A DNA stretch of 35,471 nucleotides from Atribacterota bacterium (GTDB taxonomy: Bacteria; Atribacterota; Phoenicimicrobiia; Phoenicimicrobiales; Stramentimicrobiaceae). The notes beneath the pieces were generated by a model, which worked only from the letters and a program-made list of their open reading frames with translations, was not told where the DNA came from and did not search any database. Positions 16,129-24,315 of the stretch are shown piece by piece; positions within the stretch are counted from its first letter, which is position 1; each line of letters opens with the position of its first letter. Location: the NCBI GenBank assembly GCA_028717805.1, contig JAQUNC010000024.1, positions 1 through 35,471 of the forward strand. Reading direction: 5' to 3'. The translations under genes were made by a program, and so were the position numbers.

Positions 16129-16884
16129 TTGTCTGATATTCAAAATAAAACTAAGATTGAGGTAAAAAATTTAACCAAAAAATTTGGTGAACTTTTAGTC
16201 CTGGATAATATCAATTTTACTGTTGGTAATGGAGAATTATTATGTATTGTAGGTCCTACCGGTTGTGGCAAAACCACTTTTCTTAATCTATTATCAAATT
16301 TATTAGAACCAACTGATGGTAATATTTTCATTGACAATGAACATATACAACCAAAAAAGCATAATATTGCATTTGTTTTTCAGGAGTCCTCTTCACTTCC
16401 CTGGCGAACAGTAAAGCAAAACATTACCTACGGGATGGAGATTAAAAAAAGATTTTCCAAAGCAGAGATTGATTCTAAAGCAACAGAACTGATGGAGCTG
16501 GTAGGGCTTAAAGAGCTTACTAACCATTACCCACGTGATATTTCAGCCAGTATGGAACAAAGGGTAGCAATAGCTCGAGCATTTGCTGTTAATCCAGACC
16601 TTCTTTTGATGGATGAGCCCTATGGTCAGTTGGATGTAAAACTTCGTTATTATTTAGAAGATGAGTTAATTAAAATTTGGCAAAAATATAGAAATACAGT
16701 TATTTTTGTAACGCATAATATAGAAGAAGCAGTATATCTAGGTGAACGTACTTTAGTATTGAGCAACAAACCGACTACAGTTAAAACAGAAATTAAGGTG
16801 AACTTACCAAGACCTCGTAATTTTTTAGATCCAGAATTTATTAAAATTGTAAGGGAAATAACTCAATTAATTAAGTGGTGGTAG
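16129..16884 (+). CDS. ABC transporter ATP-binding protein, SsuB/TauB-like, with degenerate signature
   Basis: The 251-residue ATPase resembles nitrate/sulfonate/taurine importer subunits. Walker A is GPTGCGKTT (42-50), the Q-loop is at Gln85, Walker B is LLLMDEP with the catalytic Glu163, and the H-loop is THNIEEA with His196. The ABC signature, normally LSGGM-Q, is ISASMEQ (138-144), losing both glycines. This should weaken ATP hydrolysis at the site it completes on its partner. A second ATPase at 19895 has the opposite defect. The start is TTG 16129 after AAGGGGGT, giving MSDIQNK. It is the first gene of the importer set: ATPase, binding protein, two permeases, ATPase. Confidence 0.85.
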   Translation: MSDIQNKTKIEVKNLTKKFGELLVLDNINFTVGNGELLCIVGPTGCGKTTFLNLLSNLLEPTDGNIFIDNEHIQPKKHNIAFVFQESSSLPWRTVKQNITYGMEIKKRFSKAEIDSKATELMELVGLKELTNHYPRDISASMEQRVAIARAFAVNPDLLLMDEPYGQLDVKLRYYLEDELIKIWQKYRNTVIFVTHNIEEAVYLGERTLVLSNKPTTVKTEIKVNLPRPRNFLDPEFIKIVREITQLIKWW

Positions 16885-17088
16885 ATCTCGGTTTTTAAAG
16901 TCTTTCTATCAGAAACAGAATCAAAAATACTATTAAGGAAAGGAGGTTGGAATAACCTGATATTTGAACTGTATTCTGGATGGAAAGAATAAGTGGTACT
17001 AAATATTATACTAACTATGTTTTGGGGAAAAATTAACGAAGAATATAAATATTAAAATAAGATAAAAAAAATTAAGGAGGAAATTAAA

Positions 17089-18186
17089 ATGAAAACAGAT
17101 TGCAGTAGATATAGTAAATCAAACCTATCATTATTAATGCTTTGTATTATCTTAGTTCTTTTTTCTTTTTGTTTTATTGCTAGTGCTGAAAGCCAGGCAT
17201 TAAGAAAAATTACCGTAAGTCACCAACCCTGCTTTGATTCTTTTAATACATTCTGGGCAATCAAGAACGGTATTATGGAGAAAAATAATCTGGAGATAGA
17301 GATGATGTATTTCGATTCAGGTATGCCCCAGATTGAAGCGATACCTGCCAATGAATGGGTTATTGGACCGGTAGGAATTGTTCCAGCACTTTTTGCAGTC
17401 TTAAGGATGGATGTATATATTATTGCTGTAGCACATGATGAAAGTGGCTCTATGTCTGTCTTAGCTAGACCTGATAGCCCCATTTTTAAAACCAAAGGAT
17501 ATAATCCAGAATATCCAAATCTGTATGGTGATCCGGAAACGGTGAAGGGGATGACTGCTCTAGCTACAACTATTTCCACTTCTCATTATACCCTGGCAAG
17601 ATACCTGGATGATATTGGTTTATCAGAAAGCGACCTTAAGGTATTGAATCTTGAACAACCTCAAGCGGTTGCTGCCTTTGAGAGAGGAGAAGGTGATTTG
17701 GTTGGATTCTTCTCACCTTATAGCTACATAGGGAAAGCAAAAGGATGGAAAGAAGTTGCTAACGGTGCAGATACCGGGGCAAAAAGTTTGCTTGCCATTA
17801 TTTCCCCCAAGAAATGGGCAGATGAGAATGTAGATATCGTTGTTGACTTCTTAGATGCTTACTTTGAAGCACAAGAAGATTTAGTCAGACAGGGACCAGC
17901 ATTAGCAGATGAATATAAAAAATTCCTTATGGATTATAGTGCATTGGAAATAAGCGATGATAATGCCAGAGGTGATTTTGAAGATATTATATTCTATAGC
18001 ATAGAAGAACATATAGAGAATCTTGAGAATGGTAACTTTGAGAAATGGACCAAAGAATCTGCTGATTTCTTTTATGAAAAAGGCAGGTTTACCAAGGAAG
18101 ATAGAGATAAATTAGAAGAACTCCGTTTTGGTTATACCGATAAATTTATGAAATTAGTTGCTAAAAAGAGAGGGATCATTAATTAG
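17089..18186 (+). CDS. ABC transporter substrate-binding protein (NMT1/SsuA-like)
   Basis: The 365-residue exported protein has a signal peptide in residues 1-33 (hydrophobic LSLLMLCIILVLFSFCFIAS, cleavage probably near SAES). The mature part begins LRKITVSHQPCFDSFNTFWAIKNGIMEKNNLEIEM, typical of NMT1/THI5- and SsuA-like binding proteins of nitrate, sulfonate and taurine importers. A further typical block follows near residue 155 (GMTALATTISTSHYTLARYL). It would deliver a small anion to the two permeases downstream. The start is ATG 17089 after AAGGAGG. The preceding gap (16885-17088) contains another AAGGAGG near 16940 followed only by TTG GAA TAA. A strong hairpin follows the gene. Confidence 0.8.
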   Translation: MKTDCSRYSKSNLSLLMLCIILVLFSFCFIASAESQALRKITVSHQPCFDSFNTFWAIKNGIMEKNNLEIEMMYFDSGMPQIEAIPANEWVIGPVGIVPALFAVLRMDVYIIAVAHDESGSMSVLARPDSPIFKTKGYNPEYPNLYGDPETVKGMTALATTISTSHYTLARYLDDIGLSESDLKVLNLEQPQAVAAFERGEGDLVGFFSPYSYIGKAKGWKEVANGADTGAKSLLAIISPKKWADENVDIVVDFLDAYFEAQEDLVRQGPALADEYKKFLMDYSALEISDDNARGDFEDIIFYSIEEHIENLENGNFEKWTKESADFFYEKGRFTKEDRDKLEELRFGYTDKFMKLVAKKRGIIN

Positions 18187-18206
18187 CGGTTTGCATAATT
18201 GAGTGA

Positions 18207-18253
18207 TATGAATGTTTGGCAAAGAATGATTGTATCTTTGCCAAACATTCATA
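18207..18253 (+). repeat. Perfect hairpin after the ABC binding-protein gene
   Basis: A 19-base perfect stem (arms 18207-18225 and 18235-18253) closes a 9-base loop. It begins 21 bases after the stop codon of the binding protein and ends before the ribosome site of the first permease. No T-run follows, so it is not a standard terminator. It would block 3' exonucleases and allow high binding-protein and lower permease expression. Confidence 0.8.
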
Positions 18254-18280
18254 AGTATTAAAAATAAAAGGGTGGTAGAT

Positions 18281-19069
18281 GTGAATAACAGAGAAAAAGC
18301 TAAGGAAGGTAATTTATTCTGGGTATCATTTTTCAGTATTTTAATATTGATTTTAACGTGGCAGTTTATTGTCAGCTCGGGAATTGTACCTCATACCATG
18401 TTGGATTCACCGATATCTGTAATTAAACTATTTTTTGATAAACTAACTAATGTTAATCCAGATGGAGCTACTTTAGGTGCTCATATCTTGGCAAGTCTTC
18501 AGGCAATAATGCTTGGTTATCTTTTAGCACTTCTAATTGGTATTCCTCTTGGACTTTTAATGGGATGGTATGCAGTCATTGATGGTTTGGTTAGACCTAT
18601 TTTTGAATTAGTCAGACCTATTCCTCCAGTTGCCTGGATTCCTTTAGCAATATTTTGGTTTGGTATTGGAATGACTGGCAAAGTGTATATTATTTTTATT
18701 GGAGGACTGGTGCCTGCTGTAATCAATGCCTACACAGGGGTTTTAATGTCTAATCCCACCTTAATACAAATGGCTAAAACATACGGTGCTTCTAAATGGC
18801 AAATATTTAAAACCATATGTATCCCATCAGCATTGCCCATGATATTTGGTGCTTTGCAGGTAGCTTTAGCCATCTGCTGGACATGTCTTGTAGCAGCAGA
18901 GTTGTTAGCATCCGATGTTGGACTGGGATATTTAATTACCATGGGACGAAGGCTTTTATTACCCAAACTTGTCATTTTGGGAATGCTGATGTTAGGAGTA
19001 ACTGGTTTTATTATTGGCTATATTGTAGATAGAATCGAAAAACGTTTGGTATCGGGTTTGAGGAGGTAA
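18281..19069 (+). CDS. ABC transporter permease 1 (SsuC/TauC-like)
   Basis: The 262-residue inner-membrane protein has about six helices. The binding-protein-dependent EAA loop is visible near residue 165 (YGASKWQIFKTICIPSALP). PIFELVRPIPPVAWIPLAIFWFGIG is typical of the nitrate/sulfonate/taurine permease family. I chose GTG 18281, five bases after AGGGTGG. The longer frame back to 18230 would start inside the hairpin. The stop overlaps the ribosome site of the next gene. It probably pairs with permease 2 as a heterodimer, because each appears once. Confidence 0.85.
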   Translation: MNNREKAKEGNLFWVSFFSILILILTWQFIVSSGIVPHTMLDSPISVIKLFFDKLTNVNPDGATLGAHILASLQAIMLGYLLALLIGIPLGLLMGWYAVIDGLVRPIFELVRPIPPVAWIPLAIFWFGIGMTGKVYIIFIGGLVPAVINAYTGVLMSNPTLIQMAKTYGASKWQIFKTICIPSALPMIFGALQVALAICWTCLVAAELLASDVGLGYLITMGRRLLLPKLVILGMLMLGVTGFIIGYIVDRIEKRLVSGLRR

Positions 19070-19073
19070 TTTA

Positions 19074-19895
19074 ATGGATAGGATGAATTCCCAGGCTTTA
19101 AAACCATATCATAATATAATAAGCATTTTTCAAAATAGGAATATACTCAGTATTATCTCAATCATAAGTTTTATATTAATATGGGATTTTATTGTTGTTA
19201 GAGGGATCGCTGGTAGTTATTTGCCAAGACCCATTGAGGTATTTAATAGATTCTTATATATATTAAAAAATCCATTAGCAGGGAAAACTTTAGTAGAACA
19301 TTTATTAGTGAGTTTAAAAAGAGTTTTTGTAGCTTTTACAATATCTGTATTGTTTGGAATCCCCATTGGTGTTTTGATGGGTTTTAATCGCTATGCAAGA
19401 GCTATTATGAAACCTATTTTTGATCTATTTAAACCAATGCCACCTATTGCCTGGATATCTCTGGCTATCCTTTGGTTTGGTATTGGAGAAACTTCAAAAG
19501 TGTTTATTATATTTATTGGCTCTTTTGTTCCGATTGTCGTAAATTCTTATAATGGAATTCGCCTTGTCGAACCAGAATTATATGATGCCATTCGTATACT
19601 TGGTGCTGATTATTGGCAAGAACATCTACAAGTAACTTTTCCGGGATCATTTCCTGCTATATTTGCTGGTATACAGATTTCTCTCAGTATAGGATGGACC
19701 TGTGTATTGGCGGCAGAACTTGTAGGAGCCCGAGAGGGAATTGGATTTATTATTGTCATGGGCATGAATGTTGGGAATGTTGCCCAGATTATCGTAGGAA
19801 TGTTAGTTATTGCGTTAGTCTCATTTTTATTATCTATCGGATTAAAATATTTGGAAAGGTGGGTTTGTCCTTGGATGCAGCAGGAAATAGAATAG
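19074..19895 (+). CDS. ABC transporter permease 2 (SsuC/TauC-like)
   Basis: The 273-residue membrane protein is a paralogue of permease 1, with IFDLFKPMPPIAWISLAILWFGIG matching its family block. Its coupling loop is LGADYWQEHLQVTFPGSFP. ATG 19074 follows AGGAGG (19061-19066) by seven bases, and the ribosome site overlaps the end of permease 1. The stop codon TAG shares its last base with the GTG start of the second ATPase, so translation is probably coupled. Confidence 0.85.
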   Translation: MDRMNSQALKPYHNIISIFQNRNILSIISIISFILIWDFIVVRGIAGSYLPRPIEVFNRFLYILKNPLAGKTLVEHLLVSLKRVFVAFTISVLFGIPIGVLMGFNRYARAIMKPIFDLFKPMPPIAWISLAILWFGIGETSKVFIIFIGSFVPIVVNSYNGIRLVEPELYDAIRILGADYWQEHLQVTFPGSFPAIFAGIQISLSIGWTCVLAAELVGAREGIGFIIVMGMNVGNVAQIIVGMLVIALVSFLLSIGLKYLERWVCPWMQQEIE

Positions 19896-20659
19896 TGGAA
19901 GATTCAAATGTTATAGAGTGTATAAGTGTAAGTAAAAATTACAACATAGGTAAGAAGAATGAAATTAAGGTTTTAGAAAATATAAATATAACAGCTAAAA
20001 GTAATGAATTTGTAGTAATTCTAGGACCAGGTCAATCGGGCAAAACAACTCTTTTTAGATTAATTGCTGGTTTTGAAAGGCCAACTTCGGGTGATGTATA
20101 TGTAAATGGTAAGAAAGTTATTGGACCAAATCCACAAATTGGTTTTATTTTTCAAAAATATATGCTTTTTCCCTGGAAAACCGTGAGGGGTAATATAGAA
20201 ATGGGTCCAAAACTTACGGGTGTATCTAAAAAGAAAAGACAGGAGATTGCAGATTATTATATCAAATTAGTAGGATTGGAAGGTTTTGAAAATTACTATC
20301 CTAATCAGTTAAGCGGAGGAATGAAGCAACGTGTAGGCATAGCTCGTTCTTATGCCAATGGAGCAAATATAATGTTAATGGACGAACCCTTTGGGCAGCT
20401 GGATGCCCAGACTCGTATGTTTATGGAAAAAGAGATCATTCGAATGTGGAATAAAGAAAAAAAGACTGTTTGTTTTGTTACTAATAATGTGGATGAAGCT
20501 GTATTTCTTGCTGATAGGATTATTTGTATCGAGGGTAAACTACCAGGTAGAATGGATAAAATTTATAATATTAATTTACCCAGACCTAGGGAATTTACAG
20601 ATATTTCATTTATTGAATTAAGAGAAAAAATAAAGAATAGTATGGAGCTGGTTCTTTAA
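19895..20659 (+). CDS. ABC transporter ATP-binding protein 2, with Asn in the H-loop
   Basis: The 254-residue ATPase is SsuB/TauB-like. Walker A is GPGQSGKTT (44-52), the signature LSGGMKQ (139-145) is perfect, and Walker B is LMDEP. The H-loop His is replaced by Asn197 (FVTNNVDEA, where FVTHDVDEA is typical). It complements ATPase 1: one composite site would combine the intact Walker/H-loop of ATPase 1 with this perfect signature, and the other would combine Asn197 with the degenerate signature. GTG 19895 overlaps the permease stop by one base, with AGGA nine bases upstream. A TTG at 19871 after GGTGGG is a possible earlier start. The reading frame is open further upstream, but that part lies over the permease gene in another frame. 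Confidence 0.85.
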   Translation: MEDSNVIECISVSKNYNIGKKNEIKVLENINITAKSNEFVVILGPGQSGKTTLFRLIAGFERPTSGDVYVNGKKVIGPNPQIGFIFQKYMLFPWKTVRGNIEMGPKLTGVSKKKRQEIADYYIKLVGLEGFENYYPNQLSGGMKQRVGIARSYANGANIMLMDEPFGQLDAQTRMFMEKEIIRMWNKEKKTVCFVTNNVDEAVFLADRIICIEGKLPGRMDKIYNINLPRPREFTDISFIELREKIKNSMELVL

Positions 20660-20961
20660 GAATCAGTTTTGAAGTATTATATAAGTTTTTTCATTCCAAT
20701 CAGTCCTTCTTTCTGGTCAGCATGTCTGATAAAAAGAGAAAAAAGAAATGTAATACTGATTAAGAAAGGAACATTTTTTACTGAAAAAAGAAATATATTA
20801 TTTCAGTATTAAGGAGATTATATAAGCTACGGTTACTGCCGATATGATGTTAATAAGTAACAGTATAAGAAAATTAGGTCTTAATTGTTTAAATTAGAGA
20901 TGCTTCTATTCATTTAAAGATTTTGATGAGTTATGTTAATCAGAAACAGGGAGGTTATTTT
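20660..20961. other. Intergenic region before sat
   Basis: A gap of 302 bases contains an 8-base inverted repeat TACTGAAA/TTTCAGTA (20779-20786 and 20801-20808) with a 14-base loop and no T-run. No clear promoter consensus was found. The Sat reading frame can be extended to an ATG at 20923, but the strong ribosome site is further in. Confidence 0.4.
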
Positions 20962-22224
20962 ATGAATTTTACCGGACATGGCAACAAGCCTATTAAGGAG
21001 TTAATACTAGAATCTAATACTGCAAAAAAAATAGTAAAGAAGTTAAAACATATTCCAATTTCACAAAGAGTAGCCAGGGAGTGCATTGATTTAGCTTATG
21101 GATTCTTTTCTCCATTAGAAGGTTTTATGAATTCTAACACTCTAAACAGTGTCTGCCAGAAAATGAAGTTAATAGATGGAACTCTCTGGCCGATACCGAT
21201 TTTATTGGATATGGATAGAGATACTATCAATAAAAATAACTTAAAAATAGGAGACCAGATTATTTTAAGTTTTCAAAACCAGCCTTTGGCTTTGTTAGAT
21301 ATTGAAGAGATCTATCAATACGATAAGCAAAAAATTGCCCAAGCAGTATTAGGTACAACCGAAGAGAAACACCCGGGTGTGAAGATGTTTGATGAATGGA
21401 GTGACTATTATCTTGCTGGTCCGATTAAATTAGTTAATGAGCCAATATTTCAACCACCTTTTGATCGGTTTTGGTATACTCCTCTTCAATTACGTAAAAT
21501 CTTTCAAGAGAAGGACTGGGAACGTATTGTTGCTCATCAAACACGGAATGTTCCCCATACCGGTCATGAGTGGCTAATGAAAGGAGCCTGGTTTTCAACA
21601 AATGCTAATCTTGCTGTTGAAAGACTAAAAACCGGCATTTTGGTTAGTTGTATCATTGGACCTAAACGCATGGGTGATTATATTGATGAGGCAATTCTTT
21701 TAGGTCAGCAGCAATTGAATGATTCAAATTATTTTAATCAAGAAATACATATGGTCTCCTTTGTCTTATGGGATATGCGTTATGCCGGACCCAAAGAGGC
21801 ATTATTGCATGCTATTATCAGATCTAATTTAGGATGTACTCACCATATGTTTGGGAGAGACCATGCTGGTGTAGGTTCCTATTATGATCCTTACGATGCA
21901 CACCGCATCTTTGATAAGATACCCGAGGGAAGTTTAAATATCAAACCCATACGCGTACTGGAGTGGTGGTATTGTCCTATTTGCCAGGAAGTGACTTATT
22001 CAGGACTCTGTGGACATACCAGAGAACGACAGAATTTTAGTGGGACAATGATTCGTAGCATTATTCAAGATAAGGTTCAACCTACTAATTTATTGATGAG
22101 ACCAGAAGTATTTCAAGTAATGTTGGAATCTGCTGAGAAATACGGATTTGGTTCCCCCTTCTGTAACGAGAAATATCTAAAGCAGCGCCAACCCGTCTTC
22201 AGACTATTTTCCATAAATTCATAA
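20962..22224 (+). CDS. sat: Sulfate adenylyltransferase (ATP sulfurylase, homo-oligomeric type)
   Basis: The 420-residue enzyme makes APS and pyrophosphate from ATP and sulfate, or runs in reverse. The sulfurylase nucleotide motif is HQTRNVPHTGHEWLM (QxRN and HxxH). GRDHAGVGSYYDPYDAH is the second active-site block. A zinc-binding CPIC plus CGH pattern near residues 330-345 is followed by NFSGTMIRSI, as in bacterial and archaeal dissimilatory-type Sat. No APS kinase domain is fused. The start is ATG 20962, seven bases after GGGAGG. The upstream ATG 20923 lacks one. No aprAB or CysN is nearby, so the fate of APS is unknown. The PP-loop protein at 7288 is the only candidate partner in this window. 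A decayed copy of its C-terminus lies at 25390. Confidence 0.9.
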   Translation: MNFTGHGNKPIKELILESNTAKKIVKKLKHIPISQRVARECIDLAYGFFSPLEGFMNSNTLNSVCQKMKLIDGTLWPIPILLDMDRDTINKNNLKIGDQIILSFQNQPLALLDIEEIYQYDKQKIAQAVLGTTEEKHPGVKMFDEWSDYYLAGPIKLVNEPIFQPPFDRFWYTPLQLRKIFQEKDWERIVAHQTRNVPHTGHEWLMKGAWFSTNANLAVERLKTGILVSCIIGPKRMGDYIDEAILLGQQQLNDSNYFNQEIHMVSFVLWDMRYAGPKEALLHAIIRSNLGCTHHMFGRDHAGVGSYYDPYDAHRIFDKIPEGSLNIKPIRVLEWWYCPICQEVTYSGLCGHTRERQNFSGTMIRSIIQDKVQPTNLLMRPEVFQVMLESAEKYGFGSPFCNEKYLKQRQPVFRLFSINS

Positions 22225-22248
22225 TCTCAGAAAAGAAAGGATATGATG

Positions 22249-22536
22249 ATGAATAAAATACCAATTAACATATGGATTAACGAACAGAGATACCAAAAAC
22301 TATGTCAGGCTGGTTTAGAAAACATGACGGAAGAAGTATTGGCCGGAATGAAAGTATTAAAGGTATATTGTAATGAAGAAGAGAAGGATATCTTGTTAAA
22401 AAAATATCCATCAGCAAAGTATGATCAATCAACAACTAAAAGTATTGAATTACTGCCGGCAGAAATAAAGAATGAAATATTCAATATGGTAGTTAAAGAG
22501 AAAAAACTGGATATTTTTGAGAAATATCTAAAATAA
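22249..22536 (+). CDS. Small protein of unknown function next to sat
   Basis: A 95-residue soluble, charged protein (MNKIPINIWINEQRYQKL and onward) with no signal peptide or membrane helix. One short strand-like start and helical stretches rich in Lys and Glu can be seen, with Cys at about residues 17 and 43 and no metal motif. Three ATG codons stand in a row (22243, 22246, 22249). The third is best spaced from AAAGGA (22236-22241). It starts 24 bases after sat, so it is very likely co-transcribed. I do not recognise the family. A Sat-associated accessory role is only a guess from position. Confidence 0.6.
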   Translation: MNKIPINIWINEQRYQKLCQAGLENMTEEVLAGMKVLKVYCNEEEKDILLKKYPSAKYDQSTTKSIELLPAEIKNEIFNMVVKEKKLDIFEKYLK

Positions 22537-22604
22537 AATAAATTATTTTAATTATTCTTAAGTAAAAGCGGCAATTATTGCCAGAAGAGGTGAATTTTTC
22601 ATAA

Positions 22605-23930
22605 ATGAAAGAAAAAAATATCAATATTTTTAAAAAAGGTATTTCAATAGATAGTAATCTGTTTTGGTTAATTACTGGATTCTTAGTTTTTATATTTATT
22701 GCTTTTGTAATTCCTACACCAGAGAGTTTAATAGAAGTTGTTCACGAATATGGCTTTAGTGACAATATGATTAAAACAGGTGTTGCTGATAGCGTCACTC
22801 AAGCTGCCTGGAAGGCAAAATTAATTCTGGGAATTATTCCTATGGCTACCATCTTTTTTTGTACCGAAGCTATACCAATCGGATTAGTCGGCATTTTGAT
22901 GCCCTTTCTTGCTTATTTCTTTTACCTACTTCCTAAAGCCGAGATAGGTAAAACCTTCTGTGGGGATGCTCCTCTCTTTCTTTTAGGCGTATTGGCTTTA
23001 GGTGTAGTGGTCACTGAAGTTGGTTTGCATAAACGTTTAGCCAGTTGGATTTTAGGGTGGGTAAAAGGATTTATTTTTCCTCTTTTTATTATAGCTATTT
23101 CTATGTCCCTCTTAGGTGCATTTGTGTCTGCTCATGCTATAGCTGCTTTTATGACTCCTATTATGGTGGCAATATATGTAGGTGCTTTAAAAGGAGCAAA
23201 GGATAAAGGTAGCCAGATAGAAGAAGATCCCAATTTGGCTAAGCTGCTCCTTTTTACCCTTTGTTTCAGCTTAAATGTTGGTGGAGTAGGTTCACCGGCG
23301 GCTGGAGGACGAAATGCAATTATGATGGGATTTTTTGATAATTACAATGTTTCCATGAGTTTCACTCAATGGATGGCTTATGGCATGCCTCTAGTTCCAA
23401 TACTAGCTATAGCAGTGGTTCTTTATTTACTTTTCGTCTTTCGTAAAACAAGTATAAAAGATTTAACCCCAGGATTTGAAGATATAAAAAAAGAAAATAT
23501 ACAAATGGGATCGATGAAGATAAGTGAACTATTAATACTATTAATGATGTTTGTTATTCTCTTTTTATGGATAACCAAAAGCGATACCCTTGGATTAGGC
23601 GGCCCGGCACTACTTGCCCTAATGATTCCTGTCATTTTTAGAATTGTGGATTGGAAAAAAATCTTATCCAACATTTCCTGGAACGCCTGGTTTATGTATT
23701 GTGGTGCTTTGACCATGGGAGCATTATTACAAAATAGTGGAGCCGCACTTTGGTTAGCAAGATTCTTTTTAAACAGTGTCCAGTCCTTAGGAATCAATGG
23801 GGAATTGCCTTTGCTAGTTGGAGCAAGCTTTTTTTCAGGAGTCATGACTAATTTTATGAGTGATGCTGCCACAACTTCTCTTCTTGGCCCGATTACTGTT
23901 CCTATGGGATTACACTCTGGTGGTGCATGA
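22605..23930 (+). CDS. DASS/SLC13-type anion transporter, N-terminal part before an in-frame TGA
   Basis: This 441-residue reading frame covers about ten membrane helices of a divalent anion:sodium symporter. It includes the first substrate motif region GGVGSPAAGGRNAI and the second half up to GVMTNFMSDAATTSLLGPITVPMG. It then stops at TGA (23928-23930). The same frame continues immediately with the remaining conserved C-terminal part, listed next. The complete protein would be about 541 residues, normal for the family. The family moves dicarboxylates, sulfate or related anions. The start is ATG 22605, 11 bases after GAGGTGA. A short palindrome GGCAATTATTGCC lies just upstream. Confidence 0.75.
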   Translation: MKEKNINIFKKGISIDSNLFWLITGFLVFIFIAFVIPTPESLIEVVHEYGFSDNMIKTGVADSVTQAAWKAKLILGIIPMATIFFCTEAIPIGLVGILMPFLAYFFYLLPKAEIGKTFCGDAPLFLLGVLALGVVVTEVGLHKRLASWILGWVKGFIFPLFIIAISMSLLGAFVSAHAIAAFMTPIMVAIYVGALKGAKDKGSQIEEDPNLAKLLLFTLCFSLNVGGVGSPAAGGRNAIMMGFFDNYNVSMSFTQWMAYGMPLVPILAIAVVLYLLFVFRKTSIKDLTPGFEDIKKENIQMGSMKISELLILLMMFVILFLWITKSDTLGLGGPALLALMIPVIFRIVDWKKILSNISWNAWFMYCGALTMGALLQNSGAALWLARFFLNSVQSLGINGELPLLVGASFFSGVMTNFMSDAATTSLLGPITVPMGLHSGGA

Positions 23931-24230
23931 ATGCCATGGGCTGTTGGACCTGCTACTGCCTTTGATACTTTTTTTGCTAATTTTCTTATTGTAGGAACTC
24001 CAAATAACGCAATTATTTATGCGCTTAGCGCATACCCTGGCACGGATAGAAGAATAATTCACCCTTTGGATTTCTTAAGATATGGATTTGTGTTATGGAT
24101 TATTTGTATGCTAATATTATGGGTAGTTGGTTTCCTTATTATATTTAGAATTGTTGGTTTTCCCCCTGATATTACTGAATCAGCAAAAGCTGTTCTTGAA
24201 GCAACCAGGAATGGAATAGTCATTCCGTAA
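23931..24230 (+). CDS. DASS/SLC13-type anion transporter, C-terminal part after the TGA
   Basis: These 99 codons continue the preceding frame without any shift: MPWAVGPATAFDTFFANFLI followed by VGTPNNAIIYA, the conserved family motif, and a final helix. An ATG directly follows the TGA, but no good ribosome site precedes it. Either the transporter is inactivated by one nonsense mutation, or it is made by readthrough or as two chains. TGA is the ordinary stop of purE, purQ and the second purL in this window, so general reassignment is unlikely. Confidence 0.6.
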   Translation: MPWAVGPATAFDTFFANFLIVGTPNNAIIYALSAYPGTDRRIIHPLDFLRYGFVLWIICMLILWVVGFLIIFRIVGFPPDITESAKAVLEATRNGIVIP

Positions 24231-24315
24231 TTTTTTATAAACCTTAAAAATTATTGGCATAATCTTCATATAATTAGCAAAGAAATAGACTGTTAAAAAT
24301 AGAAAGATTCTTAAA

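Noticed and set aside
19613-19894. N-terminal extension of the second ABC ATPase
   Set aside because: The extra 94 codons lie over the permease gene in another frame and have no family similarity. GTG 19895 or TTG 19871 are the sensible starts.
20820-20900. Short frame ATVTADMM-LISNSIRKLGLN in the gap before sat, faintly like the C-terminus of a metal P-type ATPase
   Set aside because: It is only about 23 residues with no upstream continuation in any frame. Too weak to call a remnant.
23928-23930. TGA recoded as Trp or selenocysteine
   Set aside because: TGA ends purE, purQ and purL copy 2 normally, so there is no general reassignment. No typical SECIS-like hairpin was seen right downstream, and selenocysteine is not expected at this place in a DASS transporter.
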